Of a DNA stretch of 64,000 bases, positions 36,987 to 45,795 are shown piece by piece. The notes under the pieces are model-generated. The model did no database searches and had not been told where the DNA came from. It saw only the letters and a program-made list of their open reading frames with translations. Every line of letters begins with the position of its first letter. Within the stretch, counting starts at the first letter, position 1. Origin of the DNA: Methanomicrobiaceae archaeon (GTDB lineage Archaea; Halobacteriota; Methanomicrobia; Methanomicrobiales; Methanomicrobiaceae); the NCBI GenBank assembly GCA_016926855.1, contig JAFGNT010000004.1, positions 62,001-126,000 of the forward strand, given 5' to 3'. The position numbers and the translations under genes are program-made.

Positions 36987-39900
36987 ATGCGCATTCCGCC
37001 TTCCGATAGGAAACAGGCAACTGAGGAGATTCGCGCTGCCAATAAGCGGTATATCGAAATCCTGGACTCTATGCCTGATGCCATTCACGTGATTGACCGT
37101 GACATGCGAATCGTGCTGTTCAACCGGGTGTTCCAGAGATGGTGCCGCGATCTGGGAATACCGCACCTGGCCGGCGCGATCGGCCGACGGTTTGATGAGG
37201 TGTTTCCCTTCCTCCCGTCGTCTGTCGGAGAAGAATACCGGCAGGTTTTCTCGACCGGCAGGCCGCTTGAGACCGAAGAGACGACGCAGGTCCAAGAGCG
37301 GCGGGTCGTGACGCATACGACAAAGATCCCGGTTTCGGAGAATGGCACCGTAGAACGTATCGTTACGGTCATCCGCGACATCACCAGCCTTAAGGATGCG
37401 GAGGATGCGATCCGTGAGAATGAACGGAAACTCGAAAATCTCATGAGCAATCTGCCCGGCATGATGGTATACCGGTGCACACCCGATCCTGAAAGGACGA
37501 TGGAATTCGTGAGCGAAGGGTGCAGGGAACTGACAGGGTATGCCCCCGGGGAACTGGTGGACAGCGGGCACAACCGGTACGGTGATCTCATCCACCCCGA
37601 AGACCGCATCAGTATCGGGAACTCGATTCGGGAAGCGCTCGGCACACACGAGTCCTTCAGTTTCGAATATCGTATCCGGACCCGCGACGGACGGGAACGC
37701 TGGGTCTGGGAACTGGGGCGGGGAATCTTTGCGGACACCGGAGAGATCGAGGCGCTGGAAGGGCTAATCTCCGATATCTCGGATCGGAAAGCGGCGGCGG
37801 AGGCACTCTGGGAAAGCGAGGAGAAGTACCGCGAACTGGTGGAGCATGCGAACTCCGTCATCCTGAAGCTCGACACCGGGGGGAAAATTACGTTCTATAA
37901 CGAATATGCCGAGGCGCTCTTCGGGTATTCGAAGAATGAGGCAGTCGGCGCCAGTCCGGTTGACCTCTTCCTTCCCGCGACCGATTCGGACGGGCGGGAT
38001 CTCAGGTCGCTCTTTACGGAGGTATGCAGGAATCCTGACGCCTATCCGATGAACGAAACGGAAACAAAAACACGGGACGGGAGAACGGTCTGGATACGGT
38101 GGATAAACCGGGCGATCTACGACACTGCCGGCGTGCTTTCGGGCGTACTGACTGTCGGTGTCGATATCACTGAACGAAAAATCGCGGAAAAGGCCCTGTC
38201 CGACATGAACGCCCGGCTGTATACCCTGTTAAACGCGCTTCCTGATGTTGTCTATTTTAAGGATGCAGCCGGCCGGCACCTGCTTGTGAACCGGGCATTC
38301 GAAAATCTCGTCTCGATGCCGCTTTCAAAGATCACCGGTAAAACAAACCGTGATCTGCTGCCCGCTTCCCTTGCGGCACAATGCGACTGGAGTGACGCGA
38401 AAGTCCTCGGGGGCCGGCGCAGTGTGACCACACGGGAAGAGCTGTCGGATCCTGCCGGGCATATGACGTATTTTGAGACGATCAAGGTGCCGATTTTTAA
38501 TAATGCGGGGGATGTGGAAAACATCGTTGGCGTCAGCCGGAATATCACCGGCAGAATAGAGGCGGAGGCATCGATCCGCGAAAGCGAAGAGCGGTACCGG
38601 GCGGTCGTCGAGGACCAGACCGAGCTTATCAGCCGTTTTCGTCCCGACGGCACTCAGGTATTTGTGAACGATGCATACTGCCGGTATGTCGGAAAAACCC
38701 GTGACGAGATCATCGGAACACGCTTCAAACCCTGTATTCCCACGGAAGACCGTGTGCGGCTGGATGCGCTCCTCTCATCGCTGACACCCGCATCTTCGAC
38801 GGGAACCATTGAACACCGCATCATCATGCCCGATAAAACCGTGCGGTGGCAGCAATGGATTGACAGGGGATTCTTCGATGAACAGGGCACCCTGAGGGAA
38901 ATCCAGTCGGTCGGGCGCGATATTACCGCGACAAAGGATGCGGAAGAAGCACACCGGAGATCGGAGGATCTCTACCGCACGGTCTTTGAAACAACCGGCA
39001 GCGCTACGATGATCCTGAATGACGACGGGACGATATGGCGTGCGAACAGCGAATTTTCATCACTTTTTGGATTTTTCAGTGAAGATCTGGAAGGGAAATC
39101 AGCCCTCGACCTTTTCGAGGAAGAGGAGCGCGGACGGCTCAGGCTCTACCACCGCGATCGGCGCGGCAGCGGTCCCTTCCCCCCGCGATCCTATGAGACA
39201 TGGATTATCGACCGGCAGGGGATGCGGCGCGATGTCATGCTGACCGTTGACATGATCCCCGAGACGCAGCAGAGTGTGGTCTCCATTCTCGATTTAACGG
39301 CTCAAAAGCAGGCAGAACGCCTCATCAATGTTGCAAACGCCATTAACAAGCTCATTGTCCACGAGCGGAACGTGACGGATCTTCTTATCAGCGCATGCGA
39401 AGAGTTCGGGCGCCTGAACCGCTATTTCGTCGTTTCAATCTCGCTCAGGGATGGGGAAATCCTGAGGCCTGTTGCCATATCGGATGAGCGATTCACCGGC
39501 ACGCATTTCTCCGATGTGGAAGGCAAACTGTTTTCTGAAGTGGTGAAGAGCGGCAATGCCATGTTCGAAACGTATTCGGAAGAGGACGGCATGGACCCCT
39601 TCAATGCCCTCCTGATCGTGCCGATGACGGTGGAAAGCGACGTTAAAGGTATTCTGGCCATTTACCTGTACCCGATGGCGCACATGCGGGACCAGGAGAT
39701 TGAATCGATGAAGACCCTCGCGGATGATCTGGCGTATGCCATTAAATCGATCGGGATCGAAACCGAGAAACGGCTTGTCCTGGAGCAGATTGAAAAGAAT
39801 ATTGAGCAGATGGCAGTATTAAACGACCATATCCGGAATCCCCTGCAGGCTATCGTGGGCCTTGCAGACCTTCAGGGTGGGGAAATGGCGGAAAAAATAT

Positions 39901-40010
39901 TCGGCCAGGCGCAGGAAATCGACAGGATTATCCACCGGCTTGATATCGGATGGGTCGAATCGACCAAGATCCGGGAGTTCCTGGTAAAACATTACGGTAT
40001 GGGGAAATAA
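36987..40010 (+). CDS. Large six-PAS/GAF sensor protein with orphan H-box module
   Basis: 1007 residues, soluble. Six PAS domains in series (start MPDAIHVIDRDMRIVLFNR; PAS_3-type with WVWELGRGIF; ANSVILKLDTGGKITFYNEY; LPDVVYFKDAAGRHLLVNR; TELISRFRPDGTQVFVNDAY; GSATMILNDDGTIWRANSEF), a GAF domain (about 790-930; LNRYFVVSISLRDGEILRPVA), then the family C-terminus VLNDHIRNPLQAIVG with His948, ending GWVESTKIREFLVKHYG. No ATPase follows. ATG 36987 has GAGG 8 nt upstream; an in-frame GTG at 36957 is possible. The last two PAS domains and GAF are closely similar to the broken gene at 40166. Confidence 0.9.
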   Translation: MRIPPSDRKQATEEIRAANKRYIEILDSMPDAIHVIDRDMRIVLFNRVFQRWCRDLGIPHLAGAIGRRFDEVFPFLPSSVGEEYRQVFSTGRPLETEETTQVQERRVVTHTTKIPVSENGTVERIVTVIRDITSLKDAEDAIRENERKLENLMSNLPGMMVYRCTPDPERTMEFVSEGCRELTGYAPGELVDSGHNRYGDLIHPEDRISIGNSIREALGTHESFSFEYRIRTRDGRERWVWELGRGIFADTGEIEALEGLISDISDRKAAAEALWESEEKYRELVEHANSVILKLDTGGKITFYNEYAEALFGYSKNEAVGASPVDLFLPATDSDGRDLRSLFTEVCRNPDAYPMNETETKTRDGRTVWIRWINRAIYDTAGVLSGVLTVGVDITERKIAEKALSDMNARLYTLLNALPDVVYFKDAAGRHLLVNRAFENLVSMPLSKITGKTNRDLLPASLAAQCDWSDAKVLGGRRSVTTREELSDPAGHMTYFETIKVPIFNNAGDVENIVGVSRNITGRIEAEASIRESEERYRAVVEDQTELISRFRPDGTQVFVNDAYCRYVGKTRDEIIGTRFKPCIPTEDRVRLDALLSSLTPASSTGTIEHRIIMPDKTVRWQQWIDRGFFDEQGTLREIQSVGRDITATKDAEEAHRRSEDLYRTVFETTGSATMILNDDGTIWRANSEFSSLFGFFSEDLEGKSALDLFEEEERGRLRLYHRDRRGSGPFPPRSYETWIIDRQGMRRDVMLTVDMIPETQQSVVSILDLTAQKQAERLINVANAINKLIVHERNVTDLLISACEEFGRLNRYFVVSISLRDGEILRPVAISDERFTGTHFSDVEGKLFSEVVKSGNAMFETYSEEDGMDPFNALLIVPMTVESDVKGILAIYLYPMAHMRDQEIESMKTLADDLAYAIKSIGIETEKRLVLEQIEKNIEQMAVLNDHIRNPLQAIVGLADLQGGEMAEKIFGQAQEIDRIIHRLDIGWVESTKIREFLVKHYGMGK

Positions 40011-40165
40011 CATCCTGATCCGGTATCTCACGGGCCAGAATTCCGCCATTCGTCAATCAGGATTTTAAATGACAATAACTATCAGCTCCTATACGAAACT
40101 CCTCGAATAAGATGTGACATCCGTGGAAAGCGACGGCGTGGTATGATTCGTGGAATTTCCTGATT

Positions 40166-41879
40166 GTGAGCAGCTTTTTCATCACAGCCGGCATTGTCAC
40201 AGTTTCCCTCTTACTGGGGATTACCGTGCTGATTTCGCACTTCCTCTATATTCCTGTGGTTCTCGCCTGCTACCGGTACCCCCGGGACGGAGTTGTCGTG
40301 TCTGCGGCAATTGCCCTGTTGTACTTCGCTGCGGTAATCCTGCTGCTCCCTCCCCTTCTGCCCGAGACACTCGTCACGTCGGGCCGTGCTGCGATGTTCG
40401 TCCTTATCGGTGGAGTAATATCCTTTCTTTCATTGCGTCTGCAGGCGAAGGAGAAGCAGTAACGGGCCGTCGTCGAGACACAGACTGAACTGATCTGCCG
40501 GTTCTTTCCGGGAGGGAAGATATTTTTTGTTAATGAGGCGTATGCACGATATTTCGGGATGGATCCAACTGATCTGGTTGGTTCCGTGTTCAGGTCTGTC
40601 ATGCCCGATGACGATCAGGAGAGGGTAACCGCTCATTTTGCGTCCCTTACTCCGTCGCAGCCGTCAGCAATGATCGAGCACAGGGTGTATATGCCGGACG
40701 GCACCATCAGGTGGCACCAGTGGACCGATCATGCATTTTTTACTGAGGACGGTTCGCTTCGCGAGTATCAGTCGGTCGGGCGCGATATCACCGATCGGAA
40801 GGACGCGGATGAGAGGCTTCGCCAGTCTGAGGATCTTTACCGGGCGATTTTTGAGACGACGGGCACCGGAATGATGATCCTGGAGGGTGACGGCACGGTC
40901 GTCCTTGCAAACCAGGAGCTGGAGGAGGTCTATGGCTTCCCGACGAGCGAACTGGTGGGGACTGATAAATGGAATCTGTTCCTCATCCCCGAAGATCGTG
41001 AATGCGTCCTGGGATATTTTTACCAGAGAGCCGAAGGGACGGCATATGTACCCCACTCCTATGAGGTAGGGATCATTGATGCATCCGGTATGAAGCATGA
41101 GACGATAGTCACAGTTGACCTGATTCCGGGCACACTCCGCCGCGTGGTTTCATTGGTGGATATTTCAACGATGAAACAGGCTGAGCGTCTCATTGAGGTG
41201 GCGAATACGATCAACCAGTTTATCGTGCATGAGCGGGATGCCGGGGTTCTCCTTGAAAAGGCATGCCAGATGTTTTCAAATCTCGATCACTATCTCATCG
41301 CATCAATCGCTCTTTTCGAGGATGATGAGATCCATCCCGTCGCAATCTCTGACCCGTCCTATATGTCCATGAACGAAAGCCACATCCATCGCCCCGAGGT
41401 CAGGGATGCTCTCACAAAGCTGATACCTGCCCTCGTCCCGAGCGACACCGAAACTCTTACCTGTGCGTTCGCCATCCCGATGATCATCAATGACACGGCA
41501 TGCGGCGTCATCATGGTATACCTGTTTCCGGAATCCGCACTCGGAGAGAAGGATCTGGAATCCCTGCAGGTGCTCGCAAATGATCTCGCCTATGCGATTA
41601 ACGCTATCCGTGTTGAGGAGCAGAAACGGATTGCCCTTGTCCAGATTGAGCAAAACATGGAACAGCTTTCGATCCTCAACGACCATATACGAAATCCCCT
41701 TCAGGGAATCGTCGGAATTGCTGATCTTTGGGGGCGGATCGCTCGCGGAGAAAATCATTCCTCTGGTGGTGGAGATCAACAGGATCGTCAACCTCCTGGA
41801 CATCGGATGTCTTCAATCCGAAAAAATCCGCGATTATCTCATCCGGCATTATGATATTAACAGCACAAAGAACGAGTGA
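40166..41879 (+). pseudogene. Disrupted PAS/GAF sensor paralogue (nonsense plus frameshift)
   Basis: Reads as one gene in two broken pieces. Residues 1-98 (GTG 40166) form three to four membrane helices ending KEKQ, then TAA (40460-40462). The same frame continues RAVVETQTELICRFFPGG..., matching ERYRAVVEDQTELISRFRPDG of the upstream sensor, so TAA replaces a Tyr codon. Two PAS domains and a GAF domain follow to about 41730, where TTTGGGGGCGG carries a one-base insertion: the H-box part NDHIRNPLQGIVGIADLWG is in frame 1, while GGSLAEKIIPLVVEINRIV...IRDYLIRHY is in the next frame, ending at 41879. Two independent lesions favour true decay over a sequencing error. Confidence 0.88.
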
Positions 41880-41885
41880 CCGTCA

Positions 41886-42170
41886 TCACGGGAGATTTCC
41901 CTCTCCGGTATATTCCCGCTGCGTCTCTTCACTCATCCCGATCAGGATTGTAAATATCCGCTGTACAGCGACAGGATCGATCCCCTGTTCAACGGCAGTG
42001 TCGAGCACCCTCTCCAGCACCGCCTCCCGCTGCCCCGGATCATGAATGGGAAGCCCCTCACGGTGTTTAATGACGCCGATTTCCCGTGCAGACTCCTGCC
42101 GCCGTGCGATCAGGGCGATGATCTCCCGGTCAACGAGAGCTACGGTATTCCTGAGTTCTTCCAGTGACAT
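41886..42170 (-). CDS. Chorismate mutase (AroQ type)
   Basis: 94-residue all-helical AroQ enzyme converting chorismate to prephenate for Phe/Tyr. ELRNTVALVDREIIALIARRQ with the conserved Arg11-type and Arg28 positions, REIGVIKHREGLPIHDPGQRE (Lys in the family position) and a C-terminal VQRIFTILIGMSEETQ. The ATG at 42170 follows AAGGAT. Single gene, convergent with the PAS pseudogene, divergent from the protease. Tyrosine is also the CofH substrate, but there is no direct link. Confidence 0.92.
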   Translation of the reverse strand: MSLEELRNTVALVDREIIALIARRQESAREIGVIKHREGLPIHDPGQREAVLERVLDTAVEQGIDPVAVQRIFTILIGMSEETQREYTGEGNLP

Positions 42171-42267
42171 AACCAATCCTTATACGGTGGGAATTTAACT
42201 GTTTTCACCGGTGTGCATGTACCCACACACATAAGTTATCACGAGCCAAACTCTTCACAGAACATCC

Positions 42268-42894
42268 ATGCTTGAACAGATATCCCGCAGGGAACGCCAC
42301 GATCTCCTGATAGCATGGCTTGCGATAAGTCTTGCCTTCGCCCTGATATTCATCAACCGCGGCGGGGGATTCCCGCTGTTCGTGATATTTTTTGCTGTCT
42401 CTTTAGTGACGGTCGGAATCGGGTTTGTACTTCATGAAATGGCCCATAAATTCACCGCGATGCGATACGGATTCCGGGCTGAGTTCCGGAAGGATAACCA
42501 GATGCTGCTTGTCGCGGTCGTGCTCGCCGCACTGGTGGGAGTCGTATTTGCCGCGCCCGGCGCAACCGTGATTCAGGGATATGCCATCAGCAGGGAGCAG
42601 AACGGGCGGATATCAGCTGCGGGCCCCGTCACGAACCTTCTCCTCTGCATCCCGTTTATCGGGCTGATCGTCCTGGGCGGAGGAACCCTCGGAGATATAA
42701 CGTCACTGATCGGCCTGATTGGATTCAAGGTCAATGCGATGATTGCCGCGTTCAATATGCTCCCGGTGAGTGTACTGGACGGAAAAAAAGTGCTCGCCTG
42801 GAATCCGCTTGTCTTCGGCGCACTTATTGTAGCCGCGTTTGTGGTCGTTTTTGCCTCGTTTAACACATCGGAGTTTCTCAGTCTTTTGTTGTGA
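42268..42894 (+). CDS. M50 family membrane metalloprotease (site-2-protease-like)
   Basis: 208 residues, six or so hydrophobic helices. Zinc site HEMAH (His56, Glu57, His60) in TM2 and the second motif AAFNMLPVSVLDGKKV with Asp171 as third ligand. Such intramembrane proteases cleave membrane-held regulators or act in quality control; archaeal substrates are unknown. TATA-like CATAAGTTAT lies about 35 nt before the ATG. Its 3' end overlaps the convergent flavoprotein gene by 17 bp. Confidence 0.9.
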   Translation: MLEQISRRERHDLLIAWLAISLAFALIFINRGGGFPLFVIFFAVSLVTVGIGFVLHEMAHKFTAMRYGFRAEFRKDNQMLLVAVVLAALVGVVFAAPGATVIQGYAISREQNGRISAAGPVTNLLLCIPFIGLIVLGGGTLGDITSLIGLIGFKVNAMIAAFNMLPVSVLDGKKVLAWNPLVFGALIVAAFVVVFASFNTSEFLSLLL

Positions 42895-43501
42895 CGGGAG
42901 CGTCACCGAAGGCGATCACTTCCTTCACTACCATCCTCCCTTTTTTATATGCCGCGTCGAGTGCGGTCGGATGCCCCCGTATGCCCCCGTATTCATCCAT
43001 GTTGTTTGCGATGACATTATCCCGGTATTCAAATCCCATATCGTTGAAAAACGCGGTCACGATCGGGAAGGCTCCGTTGAAGACGTGATCCCAGTTCTGC
43101 CCGGCTGTTGAGATGAACACGCCTTTATGGCGTTTGATATGTTCGTAATCGAAGTAGAGCGTTTTTAAAACGAATTTCTGTGCCCAGTATACCTGTGCGC
43201 GATCAATCAGCGCCTTGAGCTCGGCGGTGATGCCCATCGAGTAGATCGGCGAAGAGAGGGCGAGTACATCGGCCGTCCGGATCTCTTCAAACAGCGGCGT
43301 GAAATCATCTGTCAGCACACAAACACCGGTTTTATGGCAGGCATTGCAGCCCTGGCAGGATCGGTAGTGCAGGTCCTTTAAAACGACTTTATTCACCACC
43401 CCGCCCGTTGAGGCAGCGCCTTCAAGGAACCGGTCAAGCAGCGTCTCGGTGTTTCCGTGCCGCCTCGGGCTTCCCGAGATCCCGAGGACCGTTATGCTCA
43501 T
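42878..43501 (-). CDS. Iron-sulfur flavoprotein (Isf family), copy 2
   Basis: 207 residues. FMN loop GISGSPRRHGNTETLL, second flavin loop SSPIYSMGITAELKALIDR, and cysteine motif C49-x2-C52-x2-C55-x5-C61, the [4Fe-4S] pattern of Isf. The C-terminal half (GVFISTAGQNWDHVFNGAFPIV) is longer than in the 8129 gene and is shared with the next upstream gene. Overlaps that gene by 4 nt. Last gene of the redox operon running leftward from 45304. Confidence 0.9.
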   Translation of the reverse strand: MSITVLGISGSPRRHGNTETLLDRFLEGAASTGGVVNKVVLKDLHYRSCQGCNACHKTGVCVLTDDFTPLFEEIRTADVLALSSPIYSMGITAELKALIDRAQVYWAQKFVLKTLYFDYEHIKRHKGVFISTAGQNWDHVFNGAFPIVTAFFNDMGFEYRDNVIANNMDEYGGIRGHPTALDAAYKKGRMVVKEVIAFGDAPVTTKD

Positions 43502-44121
43502 CCGGACACCTCCCCTGCAAGCACCTTCAGGCGGCTGATGATCTCTTTTCCGAGCCTCCGGGCGTCAGGCTCTGCCGTCGGGTGGTCAAGGATCGCTCCT
43601 TTTTCGTCCACACCGTCAACGAGGAGGTAATAGACATCCCGGTCCCGCACATCGGAGAGATGGTAAAAGCATTTCATCGGGGGGATTGCCGCGTCAAAGA
43701 CAATATCCCATTTCTGCCCTGCCGTGGAGAGAAATGCGCCGAGACGTTTGCCTTTCCGTTCAGGCGGAGCCACCGGGAGTTTTAGCACGTATTTCCGTGA
43801 TCTGAATACCTGCATGCGGTCGACGAGTGCCTTTGCCTGTGCGCAGATCCCCATGCAGAAGATGGGTGATGCGAGGATGATGCAGTCTGCTTCGATGATT
43901 GATTCGAGTACCCGCGGCAGATCATCTTCCTGAATGCACCGGTTCAGTTTTTCGCAGGCATTGCAGCCCTTGCACGGATTGATGGTGATGTCGGTGAGGG
44001 CGATCTTCTCGATCTCCACGCCCTCCTCCTCTGCCATCGATGCGAGCAGCCAGTCCAGCAGGGTCTCGGAATTCCCGTGCCGCCGCGGGCTTGTCGCAAA
44101 TGCAAGGACTTTCAGAGTCAT
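43498..44121 (-). CDS. Iron-sulfur flavoprotein (Isf family), copy 3
   Basis: 207 residues, close paralogue of the 42878 product. FMN loop FATSPRRHGNSETLL, cysteine motif C50-x2-C53-x2-C56-x5-C62, flavin loop ASPIFCMGICAQAKALVDR, and GAFLSTAGQKWDIVFDAAI. Probably an electron carrier between reduced ferredoxin/F420 systems and peroxide- or O2-reducing enzymes, by analogy with Methanosarcina Isf. 53 bp after the peroxiredoxin gene. Confidence 0.9.
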   Translation of the reverse strand: MTLKVLAFATSPRRHGNSETLLDWLLASMAEEEGVEIEKIALTDITINPCKGCNACEKLNRCIQEDDLPRVLESIIEADCIILASPIFCMGICAQAKALVDRMQVFRSRKYVLKLPVAPPERKGKRLGAFLSTAGQKWDIVFDAAIPPMKCFYHLSDVRDRDVYYLLVDGVDEKGAILDHPTAEPDARRLGKEIISRLKVLAGEVSG

Positions 44122-44174
44122 GACTTCTTGTTTCGCCGGAAAGGGAAAAAAGGTTCTCCGGGAGATGGGCCCGG

Positions 44175-44822
44175 TCAGATGTCCTTGAAACAGAGGTACC
44201 AGTCTTTGCAGTCGTACCCCTGCTGCAGCCGTTTCTCCATCTCTTCGGTGGTTTTCGGGGCGGACACCACGACCTTGTCGCCGGGCTGCCAGTTTGCGGG
44301 TGTCGCCACGCCATACTTGTCGGTGGTCTGGATTGCCCTGATGAGACGGACAATCTCCGGCATATAGCGCCCGTTTGAGAGCGGATAGTAGATCATCGCC
44401 CGGAGGATGCCCTCGGGATCGATGAAGAAAACCGCACGTATCGCGGCGGTGCTGCTCTGACCCTCATGGATCATACCGTAGCTCTTTGCGATCCCCATCG
44501 TGAGATCGGCAATGATCGGGAACGTGACGGTGACACCCATCTTCTCCCTGATATTGTGTACCCACGCAAGATGGGAGTGGACGCTGTCGATGGAGAGCCC
44601 GATCAGCCTGACATTCATCGCTTCCAGTTCAGGGGCGATTTTGGAAAATGCCATGAACTCTGTCGTGCACACGGGGGTGAAGTCGGCCGGGTGCGAGAAC
44701 AGGACGACCCATGAGCCCCGGTAATCGGAGAGTTTGATGGGGCCCTGTGTCGTCTCCGCACTAAAATCCGGTGCCGGCTCACCGAGCACCGGCATTGTCA
44801 TACAGGGTTCTTCTTCTTCCAT
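44175..44822 (-). CDS. Peroxiredoxin (archaeal Prx6/AhpC2 type)
   Basis: 215 residues. Peroxidatic Cys52 in HPADFTPVCTTEF with the conserved Pro/Thr; Arg in AIRAVFFIDPEG; the C-terminal arm with NWQPGDKVVV and two further Cys (205 and 211 in YDCKDWYLCF), as in archaeal 1-Cys/2-Cys hybrid enzymes such as those of Aeropyrum and Pyrococcus. Reduces H2O2 and organic peroxides. ATG at 44822 with GAGG 8 nt upstream. Follows the CMD gene by 9 bp. Confidence 0.94.
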   Translation of the reverse strand: MEEEEPCMTMPVLGEPAPDFSAETTQGPIKLSDYRGSWVVLFSHPADFTPVCTTEFMAFSKIAPELEAMNVRLIGLSIDSVHSHLAWVHNIREKMGVTVTFPIIADLTMGIAKSYGMIHEGQSSTAAIRAVFFIDPEGILRAMIYYPLSNGRYMPEIVRLIRAIQTTDKYGVATPANWQPGDKVVVSAPKTTEEMEKRLQQGYDCKDWYLCFKDI

Positions 44823-44831
44823 GTTTACGCC

Positions 44832-45173
44832 TCATTTCAGCAGTTCTTCCGCGGCGGTCTTGCCGTAGACATACGCAGGCATGCCTGAGAGCAGGAACGT
44901 TACTCTCAGCGCCTCGTCGATTTCGGCCATGGTAATGCCGAGATGTTTCGCGCCGGCGAGCTGTGCCCGGACTGCGTGCTGGTCGCGGAGCGCTGCCGCG
45001 ATGGCAATTGCGATCAGTTTTTTCGTCTGCTTGGAGAGGGCGCCGTCCGCCCAGATCATCTGGTCGAGACCCATGACGCTTTTATAGAGATCCGGGTCGA
45101 GCTCCTTGAGCTCTTGAAAAATTTTCGGGACTTTTCCGATCTTTTCTTCCAGTTCTTTCATCTTTTTATCCAT
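44832..45173 (-). CDS. Carboxymuconolactone decarboxylase family protein lacking cysteines
   Basis: 113 residues, helical CMD/AhpD-like fold (IFQELKELDPDLYKSVMGLDQMIW, KTKLIAIAIAAALRD-type helix). AhpD-type members carry C-x2-C before a His in this helix; here the segment reads ALRDQHAVRAQLAGAKHLG and the whole protein has no Cys. It therefore cannot work as the thiol reductant of peroxiredoxin in the classical way. ATG 45173 with GAGGAG 8 nt upstream, which itself is the end of the desulforedoxin gene. Operon with desulforedoxin and peroxiredoxin. Confidence 0.88.
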   Translation of the reverse strand: MDKKMKELEEKIGKVPKIFQELKELDPDLYKSVMGLDQMIWADGALSKQTKKLIAIAIAAALRDQHAVRAQLAGAKHLGITMAEIDEALRVTFLLSGMPAYVYGKTAAEELLK

Positions 45174-45178
45174 CGGTA

Positions 45179-45304
45179 TCACTCCTCGAGCACCATCGGT
45201 TCACCGCAGCATACAAGTTCGCCGCCACCGACTTCTTTTACAACAACAACATTTCCACAGATTTCACATCTGTAGACTTCACCTTCTGAAGAAACGTTCA
45301 CCAT
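45179..45304 (-). CDS. Desulforedoxin-like small iron protein (41 residues)
   Basis: 41-residue protein: [17 protein letters not shown], then [13 protein letters not shown]. The Cys pattern C13-x2-C16 and adjacent C32-C33 is that of desulforedoxin and of the N-terminal domain of desulfoferrodoxin, which bind one Fe(SCys)4. A strong Shine-Dalgarno (GGGAGGTG) lies 8-10 nt before the ATG at 45304. It is first in an operon with the CMD protein (5-nt gap), peroxiredoxin and two flavoproteins, so it is a likely electron donor in peroxide or superoxide reduction. Confidence 0.88.
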   Translation of the reverse strand: MVNVSSEGEVYRCEICGNVVVVKEVGGGELVCCGEPMVLEE

Positions 45305-45370
45305 TGTGGATTACACCTCCCTACGAGAGAATATTCATTTGTGCTGTACAGTTGAAGCAAGGATGGGGAA

Positions 45371-45383
45371 CGGGGGTCCCCCG
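45371..45383. promoter_or_regulatory. GC-rich inverted repeat CGGGGG-T-CCCCCG
   Basis: Perfect 6-bp arms around one base, 20 nt after the zinc-ribbon gene stop and upstream of the desulforedoxin gene. With a one-base loop it cannot form a good hairpin as such; a protein-binding site or a stem with fewer pairs is possible. No T-run. Confidence 0.3.
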
Positions 45384-45403
45384 GGTATGAAAGGAAATGA
45401 CAG

Positions 45404-45628
45404 TCAGCGTTTGGGCGGATGCTTCGCATCTTCCGGGGTCTTGACGTCGGGCCTGATGTGCGTCATCGGGAAGCAGTCGTAGGTCTCGCACGCACAGGTG
45501 GGGCACTTCACCAGATCCTTGTCAACGTCGTCAATCTTGATCTCACGGCCGCAGTCGATGCAGATGTACGTGCCCGGGCCGACCTTCTCGCCTGCCTTCG
45601 CTTGTTTCGGTTTTCCTGATTCCGTCAC
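45404..45628 (-). CDS. Zinc-ribbon / rubredoxin-like small protein
   Basis: 74 residues. Lys-rich N-terminus, then TYICIDCGREI and LVKCPTCACETYDC: two C-x2-C knuckles 20 residues apart, enough for one zinc or iron site, plus two extra Cys. Proteins of this type accompany rubrerythrin and desulforedoxin genes in anaerobes; function not established. Transcribed in the same direction as the desulforedoxin operon, 99 bp upstream of it. Confidence 0.78.
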   Translation of the reverse strand: MTESGKPKQAKAGEKVGPGTYICIDCGREIKIDDVDKDLVKCPTCACETYDCFPMTHIRPDVKTPEDAKHPPKR

Positions 45629-45795
45629 TGAATCACCAGATGACGGATAAGTCGCTGAAAATATATATGTATTGTGCTTTCTGCATGAAAGGGCTTCATT
45701 TTGCCCCGATTTTGTAAAGGAACATATATTTGAGAGGGGCCACCCGGCCTCCGGTATATGAAAATATCTTTATCCGGCCCGGCATATACCAGAGT

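Noticed and set aside
40460-40462. In-frame TAA as possible recoding (for example pyrrolysine)
   Set aside because: Pyrrolysine uses TAG, not TAA, and the same gene has a second, frameshift lesion.
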